Of a stretch of 64,000 nt of DNA, positions 8,618 through 16,783 are shown piece after piece (position 1 is the first letter of the stretch; the number at the start of each line of letters is the position of its first letter). This DNA comes from Fimbriimonadales bacterium (GTDB lineage Bacteria; Armatimonadota; Fimbriimonadia; Fimbriimonadales; ATM1). The stretch covers positions 53,575 through 117,574 of the forward strand of contig JAHCHL010000010.1 of NCBI GenBank assembly GCA_026129745.1. Reading direction: 5' to 3'. Under the pieces are notes generated by a model that saw nothing but the letters and a program-made list of their open reading frames with translations, was not told where the DNA came from and searched no databases. Both the position numbers and the translations under genes were made by a program.

Positions 8618-8623
8618 TTATAG
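8618..8623 (-). promoter_or_regulatory. -10 box placing transcription start at the ATG of the M55 peptidase
   Basis: TATAAT on the minus strand is followed by six bases and then ATG. The expected start point is the A of the start codon. A -35 element is not obvious. Confidence 0.5.
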
Positions 8624-8769
8624 CGACAATTGGCCGGATTACCCGATCACAAGTTCGGACGCATATGTCAAGAATTGTTAGAGACACAAAACACGAACCG
8701 TGGCATCCTTTCGATTCAAATTCTCAATCGAAGACAGATTGAGCCTATTGAATTGCGAAGACCACGGAG

Positions 8770-10671
8770 TTAGGCTCCGGGATACGGCAAGTTTAGCGCC
8801 TTGAGCGCCATTTTCAACCACTCGATCCGTTCCGAATCACCCGAAGGAATCTGCAGCGGACGGCCGCGAGTGTCGACGATCAATCCTACGATCCCGCCAC
8901 AGTACCGTTGCTGGCCAGGCGATTGTTTACCGCCAGGATCGAATGGCCTTGCGACGACTGCCTTGCCCTTGCCCGCACCAACATCGAAGCCCTTGGCAGG
9001 TTCCACCGTGATCTCGAAGTTCGCATCCTCATGCAAAGGAAACACTTGTAGCTCGCCGAACGGCACGCTGGCATCGATTCCGCCGCCACGAACTCTTATA
9101 CATGGCTCACCTTTCTTGCCTGCTCCGACTGGGGCAATCACCGTTCCAACTTTGACGATGCAGTCGCGCTCAAACACTTGGTATGCAGCAGTTGGATGGT
9201 GTTCGGACAACACTCCCAGATGCGGCATCATAAAAATTGAGTCGACAGTCAAAATCGTCACCCCTTCGGGTTGGTAAGCGTCTATCATCATGAGCGCAGA
9301 CTGTGCACGCTGTGGCGCATGGGACAACACTCCACCCGAACCGATGACCATGTCAAGCTTCAACATATTAACGAGGGTTGCGCCCGTCGCTTCTTGCGAT
9401 ATGGCTTCGCCAATCGTGCGCTGTGTCTGAACGCCCACTAGCCCGCGAGCAAGTGTCTTGTGGTGATCGAGAGCGAGGCGCAGCGCTTCCCTTGCGACAC
9501 CTTGCTCAATGAGCAAATCTTCAAGCGTGTGCGGAATCGTAGTAGGCCGAATCATCTTGTTTCGCAGTCGATTTCTCAACTCGAATGAGTCGATTTCGAA
9601 TGGAAGCCACCGCTTGATGTTCTCAGTGCCTGCTTCTTTCAGGACATTGCAAATTGAGTAAGACATTCCGAGGTTCGCTGAAACGGTTCGGTTGTAAACC
9701 AGTTGCTCATCGCCCTTTTCGTCTTTGGATGTGAAAACAGAAAAGATGTCTGTCGTGGCACCTCCGATGTCCACACCCAATAGGTGGATTCCTCGCGCCT
9801 TGGCATAGTGTTCCATCAGCTTTCCCACCGCATTAGGTGTGGCCATAATCTCTTCGCTGGTCCACTCGAGAAGCTTGTTGTATCCGGGCGCTTGCTGCAT
9901 CACGTGTTCAAGAAACATTTCGTGAATTTCTTCGCGTGCTGGTCCTAAATTTTCTCTGTCGAGCGTCGGTCGAAGGTTGTCGACATTCTTGACTTCGATA
10001 GTTTCGCCTATCGCCAGTCGAACCTTCTCACGCGCATCCTTGTTGCCCGCGAAGATAACTGGAAGCTTCATGTCTCCAAATCGAGGTCGCGGATCCGCAC
10101 GTCGAATGACCTCTCCCATGTCTACAAGGTGGTCGACTGTTCCGCCATCGACTCCGCCGGACATCAGAATAATGTCTGGCCTCAGCTGCCTTAGCCGCTC
10201 TACCCGCTGATATTCCTTTCTTCCGTCGTCGACCGCGAGCGTGTCCATCAAGATTGCGCCGGCACCAAGTGCGGCCCGCTCTGCAGACTCTGCGCTCATC
10301 GCTTTGACGACACCCGCCACCATCATTTGCAGCCCACCGCCTGCTGAGGAAGTTGACACGTAAAGGTCAGCAGCCTCATCCGGGTCATTGCGAACGTCGA
10401 CAATTTTTCCGTTTTTCATGAGGCGCCAAACGCGATTGTCTTTGATCAACGTACGCTTCGCGCCGAGTTTCTCCTCAGTCAGCTCTTCGACCTCTCGAAC
10501 GGAATTGACGACTCCTACCGTAACGTCTTCAAAAGGTTTCTCTACCGTGGTCGGGGCTTCGCCTCTGGCAACCAGGCGATACTCGCCTTCGGCGTTCTGT
10601 TCAATTAGGATCGCCTTGGTTGTGGTCGATCCGCAGTCTGTAGCGAGGATGCGCTTGATATCGTCGGACAT
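8770..10671 (-). CDS. Glutamate mutase MutL-like ASKHA ATPase
   Basis: A 633-residue protein of the MutL/GlmL family. The first phosphate loop of the ASKHA fold is ATDCGSTTTKAI near the N-terminus. A second, internal one is LLGVDIGGATTDIFSV at roughly residue 297. Between them lie STSSAGGGLQMMVAG and LMSGGVDGGTVDHLV. In clostridia MutL accompanies the B12-dependent glutamate mutase (MutE/MutS) and is thought to maintain it; it is about 460 residues there, so this protein is clearly longer. No mutase or B12-binding gene is in the window, so its partner is unknown. ATG is preceded by AGGAGTGTC. Confidence 0.9.
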   Translation of the reverse strand: MSDDIKRILATDCGSTTTKAILIEQNAEGEYRLVARGEAPTTVEKPFEDVTVGVVNSVREVEELTEEKLGAKRTLIKDNRVWRLMKNGKIVDVRNDPDEAADLYVSTSSAGGGLQMMVAGVVKAMSAESAERAALGAGAILMDTLAVDDGRKEYQRVERLRQLRPDIILMSGGVDGGTVDHLVDMGEVIRRADPRPRFGDMKLPVIFAGNKDAREKVRLAIGETIEVKNVDNLRPTLDRENLGPAREEIHEMFLEHVMQQAPGYNKLLEWTSEEIMATPNAVGKLMEHYAKARGIHLLGVDIGGATTDIFSVFTSKDEKGDEQLVYNRTVSANLGMSYSICNVLKEAGTENIKRWLPFEIDSFELRNRLRNKMIRPTTIPHTLEDLLIEQGVAREALRLALDHHKTLARGLVGVQTQRTIGEAISQEATGATLVNMLKLDMVIGSGGVLSHAPQRAQSALMMIDAYQPEGVTILTVDSIFMMPHLGVLSEHHPTAAYQVFERDCIVKVGTVIAPVGAGKKGEPCIRVRGGGIDASVPFGELQVFPLHEDANFEITVEPAKGFDVGAGKGKAVVARPFDPGGKQSPGQQRYCGGIVGLIVDTRGRPLQIPSGDSERIEWLKMALKALNLPYPGA

Positions 10672-10729
10672 GACACTCCTTTGTATCGAGGGAATCGGGC
10701 GCAGCCCGGAAGTGAGGGGCTATTATGCC

Positions 10730-11611
10730 TCAAGGCGCGACAAATGGCTTGACGTCCCCCTTCTCGATCTTATCGAGCCAATACGTAATGCCGTAATCTC
10801 CTTCGACTGCCTGAATTCTTGGGAGCCGGTACGGGTCGAGTTTCTCGGAATTAGGAGACGGTGCCGGGTTCGCGCCGACGAGGAGGGCCGCTCGCATTGC
10901 GTAAGTTTTCCCATTGTAAGTGAACCCCTTCACCAATTCTCGATTTTTTGGAAAGATTCCCATCGGTAATGCAATCGAGTCGACTCGGAATCCGAAGCGG
11001 TTCGCAAAGTCGATAACTTCTGCTATTTCCTTCTTTGCCTCCTCATCTGACATCTTCGATAGATTCGGATGAGTCATCGTGTGATTGCCTATTTCACATC
11101 CCCATTCTTTCAGAAGCTCCACCTTCTTTTCCGCAAACTTAGGTTGCCCAAAAAATGGATTTGGCATGATGTAGAACGTTGCGATAAGTGGAAAGTCTGG
11201 ATGCTCTTTCGCAAAGTCAAGCCATATGCCAACTGCACACTCTGGATCGACTTCTCCATTCTCCAGAAGTTTGAACTGTGAGATGCTCGAATCGTCGAAC
11301 GTGAACACAACCGGCGAAGCTCCCGGCGCCAAGTCCATCTTGTTGTCGAGGTAAGACATCAAAGATACAGGCCGAAAGCCCATATCGTAGACACGCTGCA
11401 AGTCCTTTCTGAAATCTTCAGGAGTTCTGTCGTATGGTCCAGCATTGGGTACGACGCGGTGATACTGAAGGATTAACACCACACCATCAAGGTTCGCTTC
11501 TCGATCGCTAACACGAGGTTTCGACACCGGATCCGCTGCCGTAACTTCAATCTCCGGACTACCACCGCATCCAAACGTGCAAAATAGCGAACCGACGAGG
11601 AGGTGAGCCAC
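10730..11611 (-). CDS. Polysaccharide deacetylase family lipoprotein
   Basis: A NodB-homology carbohydrate esterase-4 domain that removes N-acetyl groups from cell-surface polysaccharide. Motif 1 is VFTFDDSS (catalytic and metal aspartates), motif 2 is GNHTMTHPNLS (two metal histidines), and LQYHRV precedes them. I chose a GTG start at 11611, giving 293 residues, because it begins a short hydrophobic stretch ending in a lipobox (TFGC); no other start codon lies between it and the next upstream gene signal. Longer reading is possible, to 11752, but would run through the oppositely oriented gene. The start abuts the divergent ATG at 11612. Confidence 0.85.
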   Translation of the reverse strand: MAHLLVGSLFCTFGCGGSPEIEVTAADPVSKPRVSDREANLDGVVLILQYHRVVPNAGPYDRTPEDFRKDLQRVYDMGFRPVSLMSYLDNKMDLAPGASPVVFTFDDSSISQFKLLENGEVDPECAVGIWLDFAKEHPDFPLIATFYIMPNPFFGQPKFAEKKVELLKEWGCEIGNHTMTHPNLSKMSDEEAKKEIAEVIDFANRFGFRVDSIALPMGIFPKNRELVKGFTYNGKTYAMRAALLVGANPAPSPNSEKLDPYRLPRIQAVEGDYGITYWLDKIEKGDVKPFVAP

Positions 11612-12784
11612 ATGAAATCGCTGTCGATTCTTTTGCCCTTTGCACTCTTTGGCTTGGCAGTTGGGATCGGATGTTCCAAGCCTGATCAGCCGAAAGCAGC
11701 CACTAAAGTAGAGGAACCGAAGCCAAAGTATAACTTTCCTAAGCCGGATCATGTTCGCGGAATCTATGTTACCGCTTGGACAGCGTCATCTCAACGACGC
11801 CTTACCGAACTGCTTGACCTAATCGACCGCACGGAACTGAACGCGGTTGTCGTCGACATCCGAGACGCCGGCAAGAACTTTTGGAAAGTCGACATTGCGC
11901 TATCGGACGAGTCGAAGGCGACTGAGGTGGCGATACGCGACCCCGAAGCCCTCATGAAACTGTTTGAAGAGCGAGGTGTCTATCCAATTGCCCGGATCGC
12001 TTGCTTTCGTGACAATCACGTTCCAAAAGCGAGACCTGAACTCGCTGTACAAAACCCGGACGGAAAGCCGTGGGCTGATGGCGGAAAGTACATGTGGCTC
12101 GATCCTTACAATAAGAAGAATTGGGAGTACATCGCCGAGATCGTCGACTTTGCATTGGACGTCGGATTTCCCGAAATACAACTCGATTACGTTCGATTTC
12201 CCAGTGAGGGGGTCAAGAAGGATACAGTGTTCCCAGCAAAGAAGGAATGGAAAGATCCGGAAACCACACAATCAGACGTCATAGTGCAGTTTGCTCAATT
12301 CATAGGTGAACGAGTTAGAAAGAAGAAAGCCGTCTTCAGTGCTGATGTATTCGGCATCATAAGTCAGTCGACAAAAGACCAGGGCATCGGGCAGATACTT
12401 GAGGACATCGCGAAGCCATTCGATTTGCTTTGCCCAATGGTTTATCCTTCGCACTACGCACGAGGCGAGTACGGAATTGCACACCCAAATGCATCCCCTT
12501 ACGAGACAGTAAAGAAGTCAGTAGCTGATTTCATTCGAAGAGTTCCGGATACTCCGCTAAGACCATGGCTCCAAGACTTCTCACTCTATGGGGTCAGCTA
12601 TGGCAAAGAGCAAGTTCAGGCGCAAATCAAAGCTCTCAAGGAATTGGGCATTGAAGAGTATCTGCTTTGGAATCCTCGCAACGTTTACACTGAGGACGCC
12701 GTCATCGACAACTCGAAATTAGCAGTTAAGGACCCCGATCCGCCTACACGAGAACCACAGGAAAAGCCAAATGGAAGCCAGTGA
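11612..12784 (+). CDS. Putative glycoside hydrolase (DUF4015-type) lipoprotein
   Basis: A 390-residue exported protein. The N-terminus MKSLSILLPFALFGLAVGIG followed by C is a lipoprotein signal. The mature part begins near HVRGIYVTAWTASSQRRLTEL and continues with NAVVVDIRDAGKNFW, the pattern of the TIM-barrel hydrolases of the DUF4015/GHL type. Later segments (IQLDYVRFPSEG, VFSADVFGI, PMVYPSHY) match conserved barrel strands with acidic residues. The start ATG is fixed by GAGGAGGTGA five bases upstream. The substrate is unknown. Its start region overlaps the expected promoter of the divergent deacetylase gene, so the pair may be coregulated for envelope polysaccharide processing. Confidence 0.85.
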   Translation: MKSLSILLPFALFGLAVGIGCSKPDQPKAATKVEEPKPKYNFPKPDHVRGIYVTAWTASSQRRLTELLDLIDRTELNAVVVDIRDAGKNFWKVDIALSDESKATEVAIRDPEALMKLFEERGVYPIARIACFRDNHVPKARPELAVQNPDGKPWADGGKYMWLDPYNKKNWEYIAEIVDFALDVGFPEIQLDYVRFPSEGVKKDTVFPAKKEWKDPETTQSDVIVQFAQFIGERVRKKKAVFSADVFGIISQSTKDQGIGQILEDIAKPFDLLCPMVYPSHYARGEYGIAHPNASPYETVKKSVADFIRRVPDTPLRPWLQDFSLYGVSYGKEQVQAQIKALKELGIEEYLLWNPRNVYTEDAVIDNSKLAVKDPDPPTREPQEKPNGSQ

Positions 12785-13085
12785 CCTTCCCATTTCTAAC
12801 AACAGCGAAAAGTCCAGGTTCGAGCTGGAATTGTTGGGCAAATTGGCCTTCCTAACGTACGCCCTCAATGGGAAGGAAATAACCCTCGTCCACACGGAAG
12901 TGCCGGAGGAGTTGCAGGGCCACGGCTTGTCAAATGCGCTCGCAAAGTTCGCCTTGGACTCGGCAAAGGCCTCGGGTTTCAGGGTCAGGATTGTTTGTCC
13001 GGTTGTTGGGAGGTTTGTTCGTAAGCATCTCGAGTATGCGCCCTTGATTGCAGTGGAAAGCAGTGCACAGCAATCTGACGAATAG
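12771..13085 (+). CDS. Small GNAT acetyltransferase (NATD1/YidJ type)
   Basis: A 104-residue protein matching the compact N-acetyltransferase family also found in human NATD1. It has the beta strand KEITLVHTEVPEEL, then the acetyl-CoA loop and helix GHGLSNALAKFALDSAKASG, and the ending VCPVVGRFVRKH. Members are about 90-110 residues. The gene overlaps the 3' end of the preceding hydrolase gene by 14 bases in another frame, with AGGAAA before its ATG, so it is probably cotranscribed. The acetyl acceptor is unknown. Confidence 0.88.
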   Translation: MEASDLPISNNSEKSRFELELLGKLAFLTYALNGKEITLVHTEVPEELQGHGLSNALAKFALDSAKASGFRVRIVCPVVGRFVRKHLEYAPLIAVESSAQQSDE

Positions 13086-13157
13086 ACTCTTCGCGAAACG
13101 AACCAAATCGTGCTTGGCATTCCAATAGGTGCAAAGCAAAGTCTCCCATTAGGACAG

Positions 13158-13823
13158 CTACGGTCTGCTTGCAATAAACTCTTTCCAGAGTTCCTCGACG
13201 TTCTTTTCTGTTAGCTGTCGAAAGATCGGCATCGGATCTTCTGCCTTTCTTAACGCCAAATCTAGTGTCGGCACCAAGCGCATATCGTATCGACGAGAAA
13301 CCCATGCCAGAAAGTACGCGGTAGTGCGATACGAATCCGTGAAGTTCGCCTTCTCATAATCGATGCGCGGTCGAGGAGCTTCAGGCTCGTAGCGCCACCA
13401 ACGGATGTAGTCGGCAATCCCTTCAACAAGCCAACCCGGCTTCTTATCATTGCGCGGATACTGTTGAACAACGTGGACAAGTTCATGAATCACCATTCCT
13501 AAGTCATCCGGTCTATCGGTAATCCATTTGCCGTTGATCGTTATCGTATTTCCTGATGCAAATGCGGGCGCATTGGCTGTTGGCAGTATTCGAATCCGAA
13601 TCTGGTCAGGTACGCGATAGTCCTGCGTAGCAAGCATCGAAGTCACTATTGGAAACCATCGCTCAACTAGCGCCTTCGCGGCTTCTCCCCAAGCTTTCGA
13701 CTCAGGGAACTCTGAGACGTCGAGCACCACGGGAGGAGTCTCAAGCTGCTTTGCAAGCGGATAGATGTGTCTTTCGAGGTCCGCGAACAGAGACATTGCG
13801 GCGAATGCAACCAATACGCTCAT
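13158..13823 (-). CDS. Basic secretory protein-type metallopeptidase
   Basis: A 221-residue protein with a short hydrophobic N-terminus (SVLVAFAAMSLFA), probably exported. The zinc motif HELVHVVQQY (HExxH) is followed by GWLVEGIADYIRWW, in which the EGIADY glutamate is the third ligand. This combination is typical of the plant and bacterial basic secretory protein family (PF04450). The downstream FTDSYRTTAYFLAW and the ending TEKNVEELWKEFI are also family-like. Its natural substrate is not known. Confidence 0.9.
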   Translation of the reverse strand: MSVLVAFAAMSLFADLERHIYPLAKQLETPPVVLDVSEFPESKAWGEAAKALVERWFPIVTSMLATQDYRVPDQIRIRILPTANAPAFASGNTITINGKWITDRPDDLGMVIHELVHVVQQYPRNDKKPGWLVEGIADYIRWWRYEPEAPRPRIDYEKANFTDSYRTTAYFLAWVSRRYDMRLVPTLDLALRKAEDPMPIFRQLTEKNVEELWKEFIASRP

Positions 13824-13870
13824 AGTCTTGCCATTGTATCTCTACGACGAAAGCAGTTCAAAATCGGGAG

Positions 13871-14392
13871 ATGGCTCAAGAGGAGGTAACGCTAAAGGAC
13901 GGCACGAGGGCGGTCATTCGCCCAATCCGCCGTGATGGTATCGACAAACTCTTGGAAGGCATTTCGAAGCTGTCTGATCGCTCTCGCCGATTGCGGTTCT
14001 TTTCAAATCGGGTCGATTACTCTGCTGAGGAAGTACGCCACTTGGTCGAAACGGATGGGATCAACACGGTCACCTTCGTGTTGGCAGTATTGGGCGAAGA
14101 TCACCGTGAGATCGAATCTGTTGCGGCGGCACATTCAATTCGTCTGAATTTCCAAAGCGACACGGCGGAAGTCGCTGTTGCTGTGCTCGACCACTGGCAG
14201 AACAAAGGCGTTGCGTCAGCACTCATGAAACGCCTCGCGGCTCATGCAAGAGAGTCGGGTGTTCGGAAATGGATGGCCTATATTGCGAGTGAGAACCAAG
14301 CAATGCGCCACCTTTTGCTAAGGTTTGGTGAACTGCAGAACGAGGAACCGATGAATGGATCTGTCGAGATTCTCATTGAGTTATTTGAATAG
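13871..14392 (+). CDS. GNAT family N-acetyltransferase
   Basis: A 173-residue cytoplasmic protein. The opening VTLKDGTRAVIRPIRRDG is a common first strand-helix of GNATs, and RSRRLRFF is found in the subgroup related to protein acetyltransferase domains. The acetyl-CoA binding motif A is VAVAVLDHWQNKGVASALM. The substrate is unknown; relatives include both protein and small-molecule acetylating enzymes. The gene is divergent from the peptidase gene. A GGAG directly abuts the ATG, so the start is somewhat uncertain. Confidence 0.85.
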   Translation: MAQEEVTLKDGTRAVIRPIRRDGIDKLLEGISKLSDRSRRLRFFSNRVDYSAEEVRHLVETDGINTVTFVLAVLGEDHREIESVAAAHSIRLNFQSDTAEVAVAVLDHWQNKGVASALMKRLAAHARESGVRKWMAYIASENQAMRHLLLRFGELQNEEPMNGSVEILIELFE

Positions 14393-14426
14393 CACACAGA
14401 TATAATCCTTCCTGTGTCGCCGCGTG

Positions 14427-15896
14427 CTAACCTGCAAGTTCAGACTCAACCTTGCGGCCCAGCTCAACGACAATGTCGGCAAGCGATCTCGCGTCTTCCT
14501 TCGATGTTCGAAAGTTCACGATACACGCACGCAGATAGAACTTGCCATCGATCACCGCATTCGACACGAAGGCTCGGCCATCACGTTGGATGCTTGCAAG
14601 CAGCTTCTCATTGAGCGCGTTGACATCTACGTCGACACTCGGAAGAAACCGGAATGTCACGATGCTCAACCTGCAAGTAGCGACTTCAATTTCACTGTGG
14701 ACAGAAAGCGCATCTCGCATGATCTCTGTCAAAGCGATGTCGCGCCGAATGGCCTGGATGTGCCCTTGCCTTCCGTGGTGCATGAGTGACATCCAAACTT
14801 TCAATGCGCGAAATCCTCTTGAGTTCTGAAGTCCAAGCTCGTAGAAGTTCACTCGATCTTCGCCGGCGTGAAAGTAGTAGTACGGAGGTCGAAAGCTGAA
14901 AGCCGCTTCAAGTGCTCCCGGATCTTTTACGAGAACGCATCCTGCTTCCAATGGGGAGTAGAGCCACTTATGAGGATCAAGTGCGATTGAGTCGGCAAGC
15001 GACAGCGCATGAAGGTCGTCTCCTGCCTCCGGTAGCGAAGCAACGGGTGCGCCGTAGGCTCCATCGACGTGCAACCACAGCCCTTCTTCCCTCGCTACCT
15101 TCGAGAGATCGATAATAGGGTCGATTGCACCCGTGCTTACGGTTCCGGCTGTCGCGACGATCAAGAACGGCTTCAATCCCTTTGACCTATCTTCGTGTAT
15201 CGCTTCACGCAAGGCAGACATAGGCATCCGGTCTTCCGTTGATCGAACGAACCTCAACGCATTCGTCCCCAATCCAAAAACGTCGGAAGCCTTTTGAAGC
15301 CATGTGTGAGTTGCGTCGGAGGCGTATACAGTCAACCCTTTGTTTTCCAGCCCACTCGAGCGGACTTTTTCTCCTAAGAATGCCCTTCTCGCAGCAAGGA
15401 ATCCGATCATATTCGCCATGTTTCCACCGCTGACGAGGATGCCTCCGCAGGATGTGGGATATCCGATGAACTCCGCAAGCCAGCGAACGGTCTGCAACTC
15501 CATCGCGCTCGCCATTGGCGACAAGGTCCATCCACCGCAATTTGGATTCATTGCCGATGCGAGTAGATCGGCGAGAATTCCAACCGGTGACGGTGAAGCC
15601 GTGATGTAGCCCCAAAAGCGGGGATGGCCGTTGAAGAGTGAGTTTTCCGAAAGCAGCTCTGTCGTTCGTTGGAAGAGTTCTCGAAGTGGCACTCCTTGTT
15701 CCGGCAACGAACCATTACCCAACTCAGTCCAAACATGCTTCGGATCGTCTCCTCGCGTAACAGGACGCTCACGCAAGCTCTCCATGTGGTCAGCCAGTGC
15801 ATCGACCAGTGCATGACCAACCGATCTGAAATCCTCCGATTCGACTTCTATCGGGGATGGAATGTTTGCGAGGTGTTCGCGGCCATCTGAGCGCAT
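14427..15896 (-). CDS. Pyridoxal phosphate-dependent decarboxylase (aromatic-L-amino-acid type)
   Basis: A group II decarboxylase of about 489 residues. HPRFWGYITASPSP is the substrate-binding segment, GGILVSGGNMANMIGF the phosphate cup, and HVDGAYGAP contains the PLP-ring aspartate. DPHKWLYSP carries the lysine that forms the Schiff base. The best match is the DOPA/tryptophan/tyrosine decarboxylase branch; glutamate decarboxylase is less likely. The C-terminal part is shorter than in some relatives. I chose the ATG at 15896 because GGGTGG lies upstream at a usable distance; an in-frame ATG at 15914 has none. It stands alone as a transcription unit. Confidence 0.9.
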   Translation of the reverse strand: MRSDGREHLANIPSPIEVESEDFRSVGHALVDALADHMESLRERPVTRGDDPKHVWTELGNGSLPEQGVPLRELFQRTTELLSENSLFNGHPRFWGYITASPSPVGILADLLASAMNPNCGGWTLSPMASAMELQTVRWLAEFIGYPTSCGGILVSGGNMANMIGFLAARRAFLGEKVRSSGLENKGLTVYASDATHTWLQKASDVFGLGTNALRFVRSTEDRMPMSALREAIHEDRSKGLKPFLIVATAGTVSTGAIDPIIDLSKVAREEGLWLHVDGAYGAPVASLPEAGDDLHALSLADSIALDPHKWLYSPLEAGCVLVKDPGALEAAFSFRPPYYYFHAGEDRVNFYELGLQNSRGFRALKVWMSLMHHGRQGHIQAIRRDIALTEIMRDALSVHSEIEVATCRLSIVTFRFLPSVDVDVNALNEKLLASIQRDGRAFVSNAVIDGKFYLRACIVNFRTSKEDARSLADIVVELGRKVESELAG

Positions 15897-16094
15897 TCGA
15901 CGATTCCACCCCATCGGGAGATGAGGAAGTCAAGGCGGCCAGACGAATTGGGCATGACGGGCCACAATGATTTCAAACTGCGTGTTCCCAAACGGTATTT
16001 GGAGGCAGATTAACGAGCACGGCAGTAGTGTATTTTCGTCAAACCTGAAGTCGTTGTGAGAGACTTTGATCGCTGCAACCACGTAACTACAGTT

Positions 16095-16556
16095 ATGAAA
16101 TTCGTATGGCAGGCTTTTTGCGTGTTCGCAGCTCTATCGCTATTGGCCTCGACTGTAGGCTGCGGCACTTCAGAGAACGAGAACGTCGCTCCGCCTCCAG
16201 AATCCCCCATTAGCGACCAGAGTGCTCGTCCCATCGGCGCTCCACGGGTCGCAACTGAGGCCGAAGAACCCAAGAACATGGTCACGTACTCCGCTAAGCA
16301 GGTTGGCAACAAAGTCACTATCGTCGCAACGGGCGAGAACCCAACCGGGGGCTGGAAGAACGAACTGATTCAGCGCCTTACCAAGATCTGGCCTCCGGAA
16401 TTCGAGTTAAAGCAGACCCCGCCTGAGGGACCAGCCACTCAAGCTCTGACGCCATTCACTGTGGAAGCAAGCTTTGAGGCAAGTGAGAAGGTCACCGCCG
16501 TCAGAGTTTTCGATCAAGTTGGGCGCCACGAAGTCATGGTCATTCACGGCGACTAG
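16095..16556 (+). CDS. Hypothetical lipoprotein
   Basis: A 153-residue protein. The signal MKFVWQAFCVFAALSLLAS ends in lipobox TVGC (C23). A proline-rich linker follows to residue about 55, then a small beta-rich domain. ENPTGGW slightly resembles the NPTTGYxW motif of chagasin-like cysteine-protease inhibitors, but the other motifs of that family are missing, so I do not assign it. The ATG at 16095 is preferred over an in-frame upstream start at 16056 because it begins the signal peptide. Confidence 0.75.
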   Translation: MKFVWQAFCVFAALSLLASTVGCGTSENENVAPPPESPISDQSARPIGAPRVATEAEEPKNMVTYSAKQVGNKVTIVATGENPTGGWKNELIQRLTKIWPPEFELKQTPPEGPATQALTPFTVEASFEASEKVTAVRVFDQVGRHEVMVIHGD

Positions 16557-16623
16557 CTTCCGCCAGGGTCCGAACACGCTCTCCGTCTCCTTGCAAGTCC
16601 GAACACAGCATCTGACCAGGAAA

Positions 16624-16658
16624 ACCCAGTAATTATACTTGGGTTACTGGTAATCCAG
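16624..16658 (+). repeat. Interlocking inverted repeats in the leader of the first flagellin gene
   Basis: AACCCA (16624) can pair with TGGGTT, CCAGTAA (16626) with TTACTGG, and CTGG with CCAG (to 16658). The three hairpins share bases, so only some can form at once. The rest of the gap 16557-16783 shows no clear promoter. An AGGAGG box precedes the flagellin start. Confidence 0.5.
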
Positions 16659-16783
16659 CCAGGAATAACCCTCGCAGAGTTAGCAGGGACGGTTAGTCCA
16701 GCGCTCCCGCCCCAAACGGCTGAAACGGAATTTAGCCCCAAGGACGGAAACCACTACCGAACGAGTCAAGGAGGATCGAAGCG

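Noticed and set aside
11612..11752. N-terminal extension of the polysaccharide deacetylase to 11752
   Set aside because: It would lie wholly within the opposite gene, reads unlike a protein and hides the lipobox; GTG at 11611 is preferred.
16095..16556. Chagasin-like protease inhibitor for the small lipoprotein
   Set aside because: Only one of three family motifs is approximated (NPTGGW).
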